Below are positions 45,605-58,300 of a stretch of 64,000 bases of DNA, piece after piece. The DNA comes from Cranoglanis bouderius (taxonomy: Eukaryota > Chordata > Actinopteri > Siluriformes > Cranoglanididae). Under the pieces are notes generated by a model. The model saw nothing but the letters and a program-made list of their open reading frames with translations. It had not been told where the DNA came from and did no database searches. Position numbers and translations under genes: made by a program. The stretch's first letter is position 1, and the number at the start of each line of letters is the position of its first letter. The stretch spans positions 16,726,501 to 16,790,500 of the forward strand of contig CM042541.1 in assembly GCA_023630585.1 (NCBI GenBank). Direction: 5' to 3'.

Positions 45605-45606
<2 letters not shown>
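45392..45606 (+). repeat. Direct repeat, copy 1 of 2 (Harbinger-derived)
   Basis: About 215 bp nearly identical to 46303-46517 (TTGCACTTCAACCGGACATA versus ...AACTGGAAGTA; CCCGTGGACTAATCATAGCT; AACTAATCCCGTA). Both copies end at the same base phrase. The second copy lies beside a Myb-like reading frame, which suggests a Harbinger-type origin. Confidence 0.85.
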
Positions 45607-45636
<30 letters not shown>

Positions 45637-46027
45637 GTCTACATAATATATAATAGATAAATAGTATAACTGAACTGCACAAGTATATACAATTTCTGGT
45701 ATGTAGTAGTGGATAATTATATATACAAAAAAATAGTAATTTAGATCTGCATAGTAGTATATGGGAACAGTTTGGGGCAGAGTGCAGTAGTTTAAAGCCA
45801 CCTGTACAGTACAGTACAAAAGTAATGTGCAATGTTAATGGTTGACTAGTGTGGATTGCAGTTATTCAGCAGTCTTATGGCCTGTGGGAAGAAACTGTCT
45901 CTGAGTCTGTTTGTGCTTGTCCCAATACTGCAGTATCATATACCAGAAGGCAGTAATGCTCAAAGAAGTTTTCTAAACAACTAACAATAAAAATAAATTC
46001 AGGTATAAACAACTGCACGTTACACCA
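45607..46027. repeat. (AT)n tract and a fish-type LINE/SINE fragment
   Basis: (AT)n at 45607-45630. The phrase GCAGTCTTATGGCCTGTGGG then AAGAAACTGTCTCTGAGTCT at 45870-45910 resembles an abundant fish retroposon, but only about 100 bp remain. Confidence 0.45.
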
Positions 46028-46560
46028 GGGGCCTGTACCATGAAGCTGGTTTAGGTGGCTAGCCAGGTAAATTTCAGTTTAGTTTGTGCCAACCCTGGGT
46101 TTTAGGTACCATGAAAGTGCTTCGGCGGGTTATAAGTTTTCAATCCGCTTATTCTCATTGTGAGCCTATAAAAGTAAACGTAGGCATTTACACAATCAGC
46201 AATGTTCCACCAGCAATTTTCCCGAGCTTTAGCAGCCACAACGGTGTTGCTTTTTGCGCTTAGTGTAGGTTTAAATTCCTCATAATTCTGCATAATAATT
46301 TCTTGCACTTCAACTGGAAGTATGCTGCTTTTTTCCACGTTGAACACTATTGGTTGTTCGGTGCCGACGTCACGCTTTTATGTGCATGCACCCGTGGACT
46401 AATCATAGCTCAAGGATCAAAGCCTGAGATGACAGGAAAAAGTTGATAACCAGTGTCATGGTATCATTAAATCCTGATTGGATTGGTTTGGTTTTGTCAA
46501 CTTGAAACTAATCCCGTAACCCTGAGTTTGTTCAACTACCTCCAGGCCTATACCATATAC
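46028..46560 (-). mobile_element. PIF/Harbinger-like element fragment with Myb-like gene
   Basis: One end reads GGGCCTGTACCATGAAGCTG at 46028, a terminus typical of fish Harbinger elements. A Myb/SANT-like frame follows on the minus strand. The opposite terminal repeat is not recognisable near 46560, so the element is truncated or rearranged. The segment 46303-46517 is duplicated at 45392-45606. Confidence 0.65.
46183..46347 (-). pseudogene. Harbinger Myb/SANT-like DNA-binding protein, first exon remnant
   Basis: About 55 residues: MFNVEKSSILPVEVQEIIMQ, then NYEEFKPTLSAKSNTVVAAK and ARENCWWNIADCVNA. The pattern (a first helix with EV..I, the KSNT..A..AR turn, a W..IAD.VNA third helix) is that of the Myb-like partner proteins of Harbinger transposons and of NAIF1-type proteins. 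In such genes the first exon usually ends after VNA, as homology does here. One tryptophan position is shifted (CWW). No second exon or transposase is seen. Confidence 0.7.
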
Positions 46561-47219
46561 CTATACCATACAGTTTTAAAAAGACTGGTGTCAAACATCA
46601 CATACACACATCCAACAGTTATCAATTATGCTTTTTTTTCCCTTCAAACATACGTTTAAAAATGGACGTTAACAATTTCCCTATATTCATTTAAATATTA
46701 ATACAGCTACATCTTAAAAGTGGGCCATGTTTTTATTATCATTTGATGTTTCAAATATCATTCATTTAATTTTATTCATTCAATTTTTTTTACTTGATTC
46801 TTTCTTCTGACCCATGGATATCACTGAAATAGAAATTTTTTAAAAAAAACATTCATTTTCTTTTTAATTTTATACCACGATATCATGAAATGGTAGAACA
46901 AATAAAGATCAAAAACAGAACAAAAATTCTGATTTATTTGGGGTTCAGTGTTTCACAGTTTTAATAGTCTTTTTTAAAATTCTTTGACAGAAATAGTTAG
47001 TACACTTATTTGTGTTACAGATTACAAATCTATGTATACGAAATTTAGCCAATAATATTACAGGATTCATGACAGAGCCTTATAATACTATATAAAGTTA
47101 GAGATAAATGGTACAGAGTAAAAGCAGAATCGCTATGAACAAAACAAACAAGGAAAAAACACAAAAAGAGACCATTAACATAAAGTACGATTTTACAAAG
47201 TTCTCACAAAAGAACCCCT
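46561..47219. other. Non-coding AT-rich DNA
   Basis: No gene or repeat identified. Confidence 0.4.
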
Positions 47220-47470
47220 GCTTATTATTGTGAGGAGTCGCCACATGCACAGGCCTGATTGGTTACGCCTATTTCTCTCCACCAATCACTGGGCTTTAAG
47301 TCGCGTCGTCATCAGCTGCAGCGGGATCGATGCATAACCCCCCCCCCCCCCCAAAAAAAAAAAAAAAAAAAAAAAACCCGCGTAAATTCTACATTGGGCT
47401 GAGTGGACACGTCAAAGGCACCGCCATCTTGAAGAGGGCAACTCTTCACTCTGAGCTCATTGGCTTAAAT
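47220..47470. promoter_or_regulatory. CCAAT/YY1-rich stretch, possible outer promoter or repeat end
   Basis: This contains CTGATTGGTTACG and CCACCAATCACTGGG (CCAAT boxes in both orientations), CpG-rich GTCGCGTCGTCATC, a YY1-like ACCGCCATCTTGAAG at about 47420-47434 and GCTCATTGGCT at 47455-47465. It includes a C15-A24 homopolymer pair (47338-47376). It could be a distal promoter for tmem38b, the promoter of an unseen leftward transcript, or part of a DNA transposon. Confidence 0.3.
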
Positions 47471-47844
47471 TGTAACAAAAATGTGTAATTTTGTTTTTAT
47501 TTTCATTTGGACTTTACAATTTATTAATGTAAACATTACTATTTTCCCTCTTTTTAACTCGCCATGTAAACATTAATATTTATCTTCCTCTTTAACTCAA
47601 CATCAAATTTTAGGTAATATAGGTAACTTTTGTGAATAATCAGAAGAACCTACTGTCATTTTATGTTTCTATATATAATTTTGTTTGTGTTTTAGTATAT
47701 AGTACACATACAGTAACCCAAACTCAGGATCAAGCTGGGGACCTTGGAGCTGTGAGGCAGCAACACTCTCTGCTGCATCATGATACTGCCAATATTGCTG
47801 TTATGTAAATAAAATCAAATGTATTAATAATGAAATAAATATAA

Positions 47845-47893
47845 GTCGCTCTGGATAAGGGTGTCTGCCAAATGCCATGAATGTAAATGTCTG
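47845..47893 (+). repeat. SINE 3' tail fragment
   Basis: AAGTCGCTCTGGATAAGGGT then GTCTGCCAAATGCCATGAAT is the tail of the second SINE family. About 47715-47770 carries a head-like remnant of the diverged SINE in reverse. Confidence 0.7.
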
Positions 47894-47896
47894 AAT

Positions 47897-48826
47897 TATT
47901 AATATTAGGCTATTATTATATGGAATTACATTTGTGATAAAATTATTGAACATAACCTTTCAAGAAACAAACAAAAATATACATTGAGAGAAGAAAAGCT
48001 CTCAGAAACTGGAAACAGTGAACTCTGGCAAACATTTAACATGGTCTTCAAATAAACAGCATTCTTTAACAGGTTTCGAAGCTTCCTTTTCACTGATCAT
48101 GGTTTATGAATGTGCTGCCAAAGTTTTTATTTACGCTTTCAAAGTTTTTGTTGACGCTCCGCAAGTTTACGTTCACCATTCGGCACAAATTTAGTGTGTG
48201 GGCGGGGCTTAACAGTGATTTGCTCTCATTGGCTAGTGAGATTTGGATCGATAGCTGATGAGGAGGGTGATGACGTTGACGATGATGCCGATGCTCTGTG
48301 CCGCTCCTGAGAGCTCATCTCGAAAAAATAGTCGTATGAGATTACCCAAACCTCAAATAGCAATTAATTATGAACTAATATACTGACTAACTAAGTAAGT
48401 AATTTCCACTACAAAACATTATAACTCTACAGAGAACCGCATCCAGAACACTCTCCAAAATTCGTGAAACTGAAGTCTTTACTTCCTGGTCAAGGAGCTG
48501 TCGATCCAAATCTCACTAGCCAATGAGAGTATACCACTGTTAAACCCCGCCCACATGAGAGGTTTGTGCCAGAATGGCGAATGTGAACTTCTGCAGTTTA
48601 AATGAAAACTCTGGCAGCACATTCATAAACCATGATTAGCGAAAATGAAGCTTAGAAAACCGTTAACAAAGAATGCTGTTTACCTGAAGACCTTGAAGTA
48701 AAACTGTTTTCAGTTTCAATGTGTTTTTCTTCTTTCTCGTTGTATATTTTTGTTCATTTCTTGAAAAGTTACGTTCAATACTTCTGGCACAAATTTAATT
48801 CCATATTATTCTAGTTATTTTTAATG
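47897..48826. repeat. Long inverted repeat (about 330-360-bp arms) upstream of tmem38b
   Basis: The left arm (about 47897-48254) and right arm (about 48498-48826) are reverse complements with scattered differences, around a 243-bp spacer. Examples: TCTCATTGGCTAGTGAGATT (48225-48244) against AATCTCACTAGCCAATGAGA (48509-48528), and TTTCAAGAAACAAACAAAAA near 47958 against TTTTTGTTCATTTCTTGAAA near 48747. Each arm carries a GC box (GGGCGGGGC or its complement) and a CCAAT box. It is either a foldback/MITE-type element with long terminal repeats or an inverted duplication. No coding sequence is seen. Confidence 0.88.
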
Positions 48827-49054
48827 TGTGTGTCAGTAGCATTGAAACATTTGCTCAAAACTGCCTACATTAACCTATATCCCATTACCTTGCTGTGAAC
48901 CTAAACCAAAATATCAAGAGTGCATACAGGTTACAGTTGCGTCACCAGAGATAAGCAGAAATACACGCGTTCTTCTCTAAAAGCAAACATAAAACATGAA
49001 GTGAGCTGAAAGTATACGATATTCCTGATTTTATCAGTGAAGACCCAGCTCTCA
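48827..49054. other. Non-coding DNA upstream of the tmem38b promoter
   Basis: No repeat or gene recognised. Confidence 0.35.
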
Positions 49055-49367
49055 CCCTAGACGTACAGGCCAATCCGCCCCTTTTCAATATGGCGGACTC
49101 GTTGACGTACTGCAGTAGCCACGGCGGCTACGGCATCGACAGAATGGCGGACATTCTTTTTAACGCGAATCGAGCCGTAGGCCCCGCCCACCCGAGTTCC
49201 ATAGAGATCAGCTGTTAGCCGCTGTGCTAGCACTTCCCAGCTGCTGCAGCTGACTGACTGACTGACCAGCAGCTCTCATCTGATGCTCGCCTGCAAACCC
49301 AGGAGTTAAGCCAAAAATAACACTCTGATGTGCTGAGAGAGAAGGAAAGAAAGGGAACCGGGGCAGA
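49055..49367 (+). promoter_or_regulatory. tmem38b: tmem38b promoter and 5'UTR
   Basis: CpG-rich against its surroundings. It has two YY1-like elements (AATATGGCGGAC at 49087-49098, AGAATGGCGGAC at 49140-49151) and a CRE-like TTGACGTAC half site between them, and lacks a clear TATA box. This matches a housekeeping-type vertebrate promoter with initiation inside the window 49080-49250. The rest is 5'UTR up to ATG at 49368. The start point itself cannot be read from sequence. Confidence 0.6.
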
Positions 49368-49491
49368 ATGGATTTGTTCAGGCTGCTGAATGTAAACGAG
49401 CTCGCTGTTGCTCTGTCCAAGCTGAACATGTTTCCGTATTTCGATGCCGCGCATTACATCGTGTCAGTTATGTCTTTACGAGAACAACCAG
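49368..49491 (+). CDS. tmem38b: tmem38b coding exon 1
   Basis: Starts at ATG in the context GGGCAGAATGG, encodes MDLFRLLNVNELAVALSKLN and TM1, and ends ...REQPG split after the first base of the Gly codon (phase 1). The donor is GTAAGA at 49492. The length matches the family's first exon. Confidence 0.93.
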
Positions 49492-51034
49492 GTAAGAAAA
49501 GTCATTAATGAACTCCAAATCTGTCTTTATGCACACACACAAAACACATCACTGACCATTAAACCCTCACACTGAGCTCAGGCAGGCGTGCTGATGGGAT
49601 TAAGTTACTCGTGCAACCTGACCCGAGTTTGAACTTTACACTTTACTTTATTTCACTTCTTTATAAACGCCTCCTTTCTGTTTACAGAGCAGCACAGAGT
49701 CAGTCGAGTCGACGTGGAGGTTTTAGTTTTGTTTAAAACCAGAGCTTTAAGTGGGAACATAAAAGAACATGTAACAATAGCCAATCAACTTTTTTTTTTC
49801 TCTCCACCTTGCATTAATAAGGTCGTTATGATGCATGCTGTGAGTTTAGATGTTTATTATGTATAATTTACACATCAACCTGCTTTGGTAAAATGAATTT
49901 TAGTGCCTTTCCAGAGTAATTTAATGACATTTAATATAAAAAAAAAAAACCTAATACATAATTTCCTACAGCAACAAGATCCACGGTCTGTCCTTAAACA
50001 GAGAAAGGTATTACAGTTATTACAACCCATAAATAAATCATTTAAAATCGTGTTAATATTTGATGTATGCCACGTTAATTAGTCAGCTGGTACACGGTTG
50101 TTGTTTGACATCGGAGAGGGTAAAATACATGTTTGGATATATCTCAATTGTGCAGTTTATTTGAAGTTAAGTTAGGGCAGTTTAATGACAGTAAGTGTTT
50201 AAAGTGTCTGTACCACCAAAACCCGATGTCCTCTTGATATTTTTTTTAAAATCTGTTACTCAGCATCCATCTCACCCTGGGTGTATAGTGATGTTTTGCA
50301 CTTTGACAGGTGTGTATAACATGTTTTCACCCACAACAAATCGAGTCCCACATTATACTTCCACGCATATGTTTGCTCGTTCTGTAGACACGTTTTTATC
50401 CAGAGTGACCAGGGGTGTTAATAGTTGGAGGTTTTGTTTCAGGCCCAACCTGTACACGTGTCACTCTGGGGATTTGACCCCACAACCTTCTAACCCACTA
50501 ACCACTGAACCACCACTTTACCTAAGTGAAGTGTGTACCTGCACCACATGCAGAAGCAAGCAGGCTGTTACAGCCAGATCTGAACCAGTGACCAGAGGGT
50601 TTGGTTTGGTATAATGTTTTAAACACTAATATGTGCACTAGATTTCCAATAATGAGCCATTTTGTGATACACCTCCCTACTCACTCTAAACTATAAACTA
50701 TAGGCATGAAATAATTACAGGATGGATGCAGAAATCCATTTTTTTGGAAATATGATAAAATGCATCATGGTGAAATCCATCTGATTTCGGATTACAGATA
50801 TGTATTTGTATAACACTTTAGTGAGGCAGAACAACTATTAAAACATTAACAATTTTGAACCAATACCACAAAGCGTTAAATGCACTACACTTCCTCTTCT
50901 TAACATTTTCTGTCTGCCTGTTTCATCCTCTCTCTCTGTCTTCCTCTCTGGGTTTCTTTCTGTCTCTCTTCATAAATCATTCTTTACAATGTGTGTATAT
51001 ACTTTTACAGTTCAGACACCACATCTCACTGTTT

Positions 51035-51093
<59 letters not shown>

Positions 51094-52314
51094 ACTTTTA
51101 CACAGTTCTTGTCTGGTGAACAAAATTATGAAAACAAACAAACAATATAAAGGCCCTTTAGAACAGTGTTTCTCAAAGTGGGGTCCGTGAAGCATAGCCA
51201 GGGGTCCAAGTCCAACCATCCATTTTCTGTACTGTTTATCCTACACAGGGTCGAGGGGAGCCTGTAGCCTATCCCAAGGAACTCGGGGCACAAGGTGGGG
51301 GACACCCTGGACGGGGTGCCAACCTATCGCAGGGCACAATCGCACACACACACACTCAACACCCATTCTCACACTACAGACAATTTGGAAATGCCAGTCA
51401 GCCTACAACGCATGTCTTTAGACTAGGGGAGGAAACTGGAGTACCTGGAGGAAACCCCCAAAGCATGGGGCGAACATGCAAACTCCACGTACACAGGGCC
51501 CCCAACCCCGGAGGTGCCATGCGAACGTGCTAACCACTAAGCCACTGTGCATCCATTTTGTTATAGTGGTGGAAATGTCAACCTACCGCTTCGCAAGGTA
51601 TTATATTTATTAATGAGTTCTAATAGTTATTAGCCTGTTATACTGGTTGCTTGAATTAATTATATCCAAACCTCAATAACACAAAAACAAGTCAGCTGAA
51701 TGTGGACCTAATGTGTACTGTTGGCAGAAAGTTCAGGAACTAAAAGCTCTATGGCTCTAATAAATAAATACAAAATTTTATTGCAGGTATTTAGATAATG
51801 TTCATTAAATATATCTGTGCTGTAGGGCTCTGTGGAAATGATGTTACAGTTAAAGGAGTCCCTGGCTGCAAATAGTTTGCGACCGCTGCTTTAGAAGACA
51901 GTTGTATTTATCTCGGACCAAAAGCGACGTGTTGTTGATTATCTGCTCATCCTAACTGGAACACACACAGAGTAACTACATGATAACAGTAGAGCCTCAC
52001 TGCTGGACAGTAAAGTGCACTCAGAGACAGTATTTCATACACTGTGTAGGCATTCAGGATATGTATAAAGATACGCATGTCTTGAATTGTTTTGTTTTTT
52101 TTTGTTTTTTTAATAACACAGACCACCTAGGTTAGATTTGGGTTAGAGATGATTTGTCAGACAAATACAAATAATCCCACACGCTTACACACCTCACCCA
52201 GTGGTGTTCTTGGCTGACCATCAACATTTCCAAGAAATTTGCATTGTAAAATGTGTGGGTGTGTTTGTGTGTGTTTGTGTGTGTGTTTGTGTGTTTGTGT
52301 GTTTGTATGTGTGT

Positions 52315-52393
<79 letters not shown>

Positions 52394-55300
52394 TAGCAGA
52401 GCACATTCACAGTTCAGAATGACCACCCTCTCCCTTATAGAGCTTCACAAACATCTGCAAATATCATACACTGATGTCAACTCCCATCATGTTACAGTTT
52501 TTCAAACTGATCTGAGACTAGTCCTGTTCTTTAATAAAAAAAAAAATCTACAGTAACATTGTGGGCATAGAGCGCTGATCCTGGATCAGTAGATATTGGA
52601 TTCCATATAAAGTTATTTATAATGAACGTTGTTCTAAATTAGGAAATACATGACAGATTGAACTTCTTACGAGACTTCCTTTTTGTGTTTTTCGGATGAG
52701 ACGTTAAAACCGAGGTCCTGACTCTCTGTGGTCATTAAAAATCCCTGGACACTTCTCGTACAGAGTAGGGGTATAACCTCATTGGCCCTTATTTATCATG
52801 GCCCCCTAATAATTTACATCCCTGAATTGGGGATAATTTACAATCCACTCCTCTCCACCTATAGCTGGTGTGTAGTGGGCGTTCTGGTGCATTATGGCTG
52901 CCGTCGCATCATCCAGGAGGATGCTACACACTGGTGGTGTTCTAAGGAGATTCCCCACCCCCTTTATTATTAATAATAATTATTAATAATAATAATAATT
53001 TAAAAATTTATTGTTATTTAAGCAATATCACACTCACAATCGTGCTGTTGTACTGAATATCACTTGTGATATTGTTTTCAATACAAAAGTTCTGTTAATA
53101 GTAAATTAATATTGAGTAAATGACATTTTAGACACATTATGGCCAAATATTTTGTTTGTTTTTGCTCCGTCAACAAAAATGGTTCCTAAAGAAGCCACAG
53201 CTGGACAGTGTGTTGAATGACAGCATGTATAAGTGTAGTAACAGTTTCAATATAATGAACTATGGTTAGAAATTGAATTTAATGTAGCGAACACACACGG
53301 GTGATAGAGCGATACACATGTGTACAGTGACATGTACCAGTGCTGTTAGAGTAAATATCAGCAATCTTGGAAAGCCGCTTGTCCAATCAAATTAGTGGAC
53401 CATAACTAACTTTTCATAAGATAAGCTTTTTGTAAAGATTTTGTGTACTATATTGATTGCACACTAACTGCACAAACAGTGTTTTTGTGTGTGAATCTAT
53501 AACTAGTTATTAAGCTAAATTAACTTACTAAAAATATTAAACTAATACCTAAAATACTAGCTAATAAACCAGTGTTCAGTTTTGTTAACAGCAATAGAAA
53601 TAAACATTAGTTTAGTAGCTAAAATAACAAGAGATGTTACACAAAACAGCACAAATAGGTCAATCCTGTGGATTTTTAACAGTTTATGTTTGTGTTTAAT
53701 GTATTTTTTTGTGCTTTTATTAAGTAGAACTTAAATACAGAAATAAACATAAATGAAACCTTGAACCACATTGCGGTGACGCACATTATAGAGAACATTA
53801 ATTCATACATTTTTAGATTTTATATAGAAATTTAAGAATAAGAGGAAACAACCGTGTGCAGTGACCATGTAAGCCTTGAAAATAAATTTTATATTCATTT
53901 ATCTATAAACATTCAGAGGTTAGTTAATGTGCAATGTTTAGGACATTTTGGAAAGAGATGGTCTATTATTTCTATAAACACACCACTAATGTTTTGTGTG
54001 TTTTTAAAACACTGATGGAAGTTAATGGAAATGTACCCACACACTTTTCCATTAAAAGCATGAGCTGGAGTTTAAGACCAAATATAGTCAGGAGTTCCTG
54101 AGAGAACAGGACGGAATGTTTCCTCAGGGGAAAAAGACAGAGATGAGCTTTTAGTGCTCATCTTTTAAAGCTATAGATTTGATAAAACAGAATGCAATCT
54201 GGATCATTTATTAGTGTAATAACACAACAGACCAAAAACATCTTTTCTTAATCACCCATCACAATATCAACTGGATAAATAGACAAAAATATCACAACAT
54301 ACTAAATGTTTTTTTTTTTTAATGCATTGCACAATTATTTTAACGTCTAAATTATTTAAATGACATTTGTAACATAAAAGTTATATTTTGGTGTAATGTA
54401 TTGTAAAAGGAAGTGGTGGATATTACGCTTTTATTACGTTTATATGTAATTATGTGTATTTATAGGACACAAATATTTTTTACTGACTAATAGAAAACCT
54501 TAAAATCTGGTGTAGTGTTAGAGAGAGGTAAGGGATTTTTTTGGGGTGAGAGAGAAGCAAGGGAGCAGAGAGAGGTGTAAACAGAGAGAAGGATGATTGA
54601 GGAGATGAGAAACAACATGCCAGTGCTTCATACTGATCTAAAAATAAGTGTGTAATAACAGTGTCACAGTACAATAACATTGTTTTAGAGAAGGTCATGG
54701 CCACAGCTGTAACATTTCTCCACCTGTGCTCGCTCTGATTATAATACAGAGTGTTTAAGATAAACCCACATTATAAATGGTTTAGTTTTACACTCAGCAG
54801 TCATTTAGTATGAGTGTAAATTGAATGAAGGTGAAGCTTCTCAATTTCTCAGTGTAATGCACAAAGCGTGTCTTGAACATGTCTTGAAAAAGACGGTTGC
54901 TAACAAGTGGCTAAATGGGACTACAGAGGTTGTCAGGGACATTAAATGTCATCACGCCGAACAGGAAAACTCATCTACTACAGCCTCGTTGTGTTTATAC
55001 TCGCACTCTTGCAAACTATTCCAACTCAAACTTTCCAACTTGTAGATTTAACAATTTATAGTATTTTCCACTTGTAGTGTTTTTAAAATAAAGATTGAAA
55101 GAGTTGTTGGAAGCTTAGTGGTGGTGACATTGAAGCCATGTGACCTTGGTTTAGTTCGTTTATAGCCTAACTTCAGCTTTTTACTTCTGGCGATTGTACA
55201 GTGCTGTGAAAAAGTATTTGCCCCATCCTGATTTCTTCTGTTTGTGTGTATATCTCATACTAAATTGTTTCAGAAATTAAAACAAAATAGACGATAAAAC

Positions 55301-58300
55301 AAAGGCAACTTGAGTAAACATGAAATACTACACAAAATTTTAAATGATAGTTATTTATTGAAGCAAAACAGTTATCCAATACCAACTGGGCCTGTGTGAA
55401 AATCTATGAAACTGCACTCATAATGGGGTTCAGCTGGACTAGACGCAACCAGGTCTGATTACTGCAAACCCTGTTCAATTAAATCAACACTTAAATAGAA
55501 CTTTTTCCACAGCATGAAGTTAAAAGTTTTACCCAGTAACACACTATGCCAAAATTGAAAGAAATTCCAGAAATGATGATGAAGAAGGTGATTGAAATAC
55601 ATCAGTCTGGGAAGGGTCACAACGCTATTTCAAAGGCTCTGGGACTCCAAAGGTCCACAGTGAGAGCTATTATCTCCAAATGGAAAAAACTCTGCACAGT
55701 AGTGAACCTTCCCAGAAGTGGCTGACCTTCCAAAATTCCTCCAAGAGCACAGCAACTACTCATCCAGGAAGTCACAAAAGAGCCAAGGACAACACCAAAG
55801 GAACTACAGGGCTCTCTTACATCAATAAAGGTCACTGTTCATGACTCCACTATCAGAAAGACACTGGGCAAAAATGGCATCCATGGAAGAGTGGTGAGGT
55901 GAAAACCACTGCTAACCCAGAAGAACATTAAGGCTCATCTGAATTTTGCCAAAACACATCTTGATGATCGTCAAACCTTTTGGGAGAATGTTCTGTGGCT
56001 TGATGAGTCGAAAGTGGAACTGTTTGGAAGACAGGGTCCCGTTACATCTTGTGTAACCAAACACAGAATTTCACAAAAAGAACATCATACCTACAGTAAA
56101 GCATGGTGATGGCAGTGTGATGGTGTGGGGATGCTTTGCTGCTTCAGGGCCTGGGCAACTGCAGTAATTGAGAGAAATTAGTTAATTAGTTGCAAAATGT
56201 TCCTCCAGCTGTTTCTTTTCAGTAACACTCACTTTTCCAGTCTTTTGTTGTCTCCGTCTTTTGAGACGTGTTCTAGCCATCAAATTCAAAATGATCTTAT
56301 TTTTTTCTTAAAATGGTACATTTACTCAGTTTAAACCATTGATATGATTTCTATGTTCTAATGTAAATAACACATGGGTTTATGAGATTTGCAAAAATGA
56401 TTGCATTCTGTTTTTATTTACATTTTACACAGCATCCCAACTTTTTTGGAATTGGGGTTGTAACAGAAAAACATGTATAATCATTATGTTAAAATCTTCT
56501 GTGAGGAGAGGTTTATATACAGTGCTGCTAGAAAGTTTGTGAACCTTTTACAATTTTCTGTGTTTCTGCATAAACGTGACCTGAAATGTGATCAGATCTT
56601 CATCTTAGATAAAGAGAACGTTATAGTTTTTACATTTGTTTATTGAGCAAAATTATAAAACATTAAATAATTTTGTTGGAAAACGTATGTGAAAATATGA
56701 GTGCACACAACATACAGTCTTTAAATTCCATAAAATTGGGGAGAGTGAATAGGGAATAGTAATAGTCATTTCATTTATTGAAGGAAAAAGTTTATCCAAT
56801 ACCAACTGGCCTTGTGTGAGAAAAGTAATTGCTTACTTAGTTACTCAGTCAACCAGCTACCAGTCCGTACAGAATTTTGCAGAGTTTTTTTGTGATTGTT
56901 GTTGCCAGAAATGCTTGATTTTTGCTCTGGCTTTTTTCAAAATTTGCGATGTAATTCGCTGAGTTTTTTTGTGTTTTTTCTGGAAAATTACTTGAATTGG
57001 TGAAATTGCAATTGCACAAAATTGTTTTGCATGGTCTTTCACAGTGATGTTTGTTGATAAATGAGACCTTTTAGCCGTACTCATGGTCGACGCTCCTCAG
57101 AATATTGCAGAATTTGCTTGATTTCTTGTTAATTCCGGTCGATGGCAAAATCGTGAAATCCTGGAGAGACTGAATTACCAAATTGACTTGATCATTAGGT
57201 TCAATTGGACCAGGCACACACAGGCTTGCTTACTGGCACTTAAATAGAACCTTTCCAGCAACGTTGAAGTAGGCTACAAGGTCTGAACAAGCCGCACGGT
57301 ATGCCGTGATCGAAAGAAATTCTGGAAGAGATGAGAAAAAAAGTTATTGATATATCTGGAAAGGGTTAAAAAGCCATTTCTAAGGCTCTGGGACTCCAGT
57401 GAGAACCATTATTTCAAAATAGAGAGAACTTAGAACAGTGGTGAATGTTCCCAGAAGTGGCTGGCCTACAGACATTCCTCCAAGAGCACATTGACGACTT
57501 GTCCAGAACGTCACAAAAGAACCAAGATGAGCATCTAAGGAACTGCAGGCTTCACTTGTCTCAGAAAAAGTCAGCATTCATGATTCCACCATTAGACAGA
57601 GATGGGGCAAAAATGGTATTGGCGCATGGAGGAGTTGCAAAGTGAAAACCATTGCTGTGTAAAGGGAATATAAAGGCTCATCTTACATTTGCCAAAAAAC
57701 AATATTTATATAAAAATGTTTCATTGTTTTGCTGATGTAGATGACAGAAATATAGTTGATCATCTGAGTCATGTTTGGTGATAATGAAGCTCACTAGTAA
57801 TTTGTTGAGTCATGTTGGTGACTTGAAGGTGTGTCTGAAATAGAAAGCAGCTTCCTCAGCTGATGACATAAACCAGTTGTGTCATAAGGAACCTGTAAGG
57901 AAACAGGCTTTGAGACAGGCCTTGAGTTTTTTTTTTCTCCGCCGTTGTCACCATACTGATATAAATTAACGGTCACTAACAATACAGTCTGTTACACGAA
58001 GTGGAATAAAGTGTTGTTGAGGAAAACTATGAATATTCTGATTCACAACAACTATTTCAGCTTTCTGTTCGAAAATCTGATACAGATTGAACTCCATGCC
58101 TTTCCTGCTGTGTTCAAGCACACAGTTTTTGGGGACTGTTAAGTGAATTTCTAAGATGTGGCCATACGTGAACAGTGGTGTTCTGCGTCCCGGCACAGTC
58201 AGTTTGCGTGCTGTTTCAGTGTGATGTTGTTTACTGTTTATTGTTTGTTGTTTTCAGGAGCATTGGAAGTGTCTCGCCGCAGTCCATTAGCATGTTGGTT

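Noticed and set aside
47337..47376. C15-A24 homopolymer as a processed-pseudogene poly-A tail
   Set aside because: No coding or UTR-like retrocopy precedes it, and the C run is unlike a poly-A junction. It may also be affected by sequencing error.
54821..55045. 74-codon plus-strand frame in intron 1
   Set aside because: No homology that I can name, and it lies within an intron of tmem38b without splice-site support.
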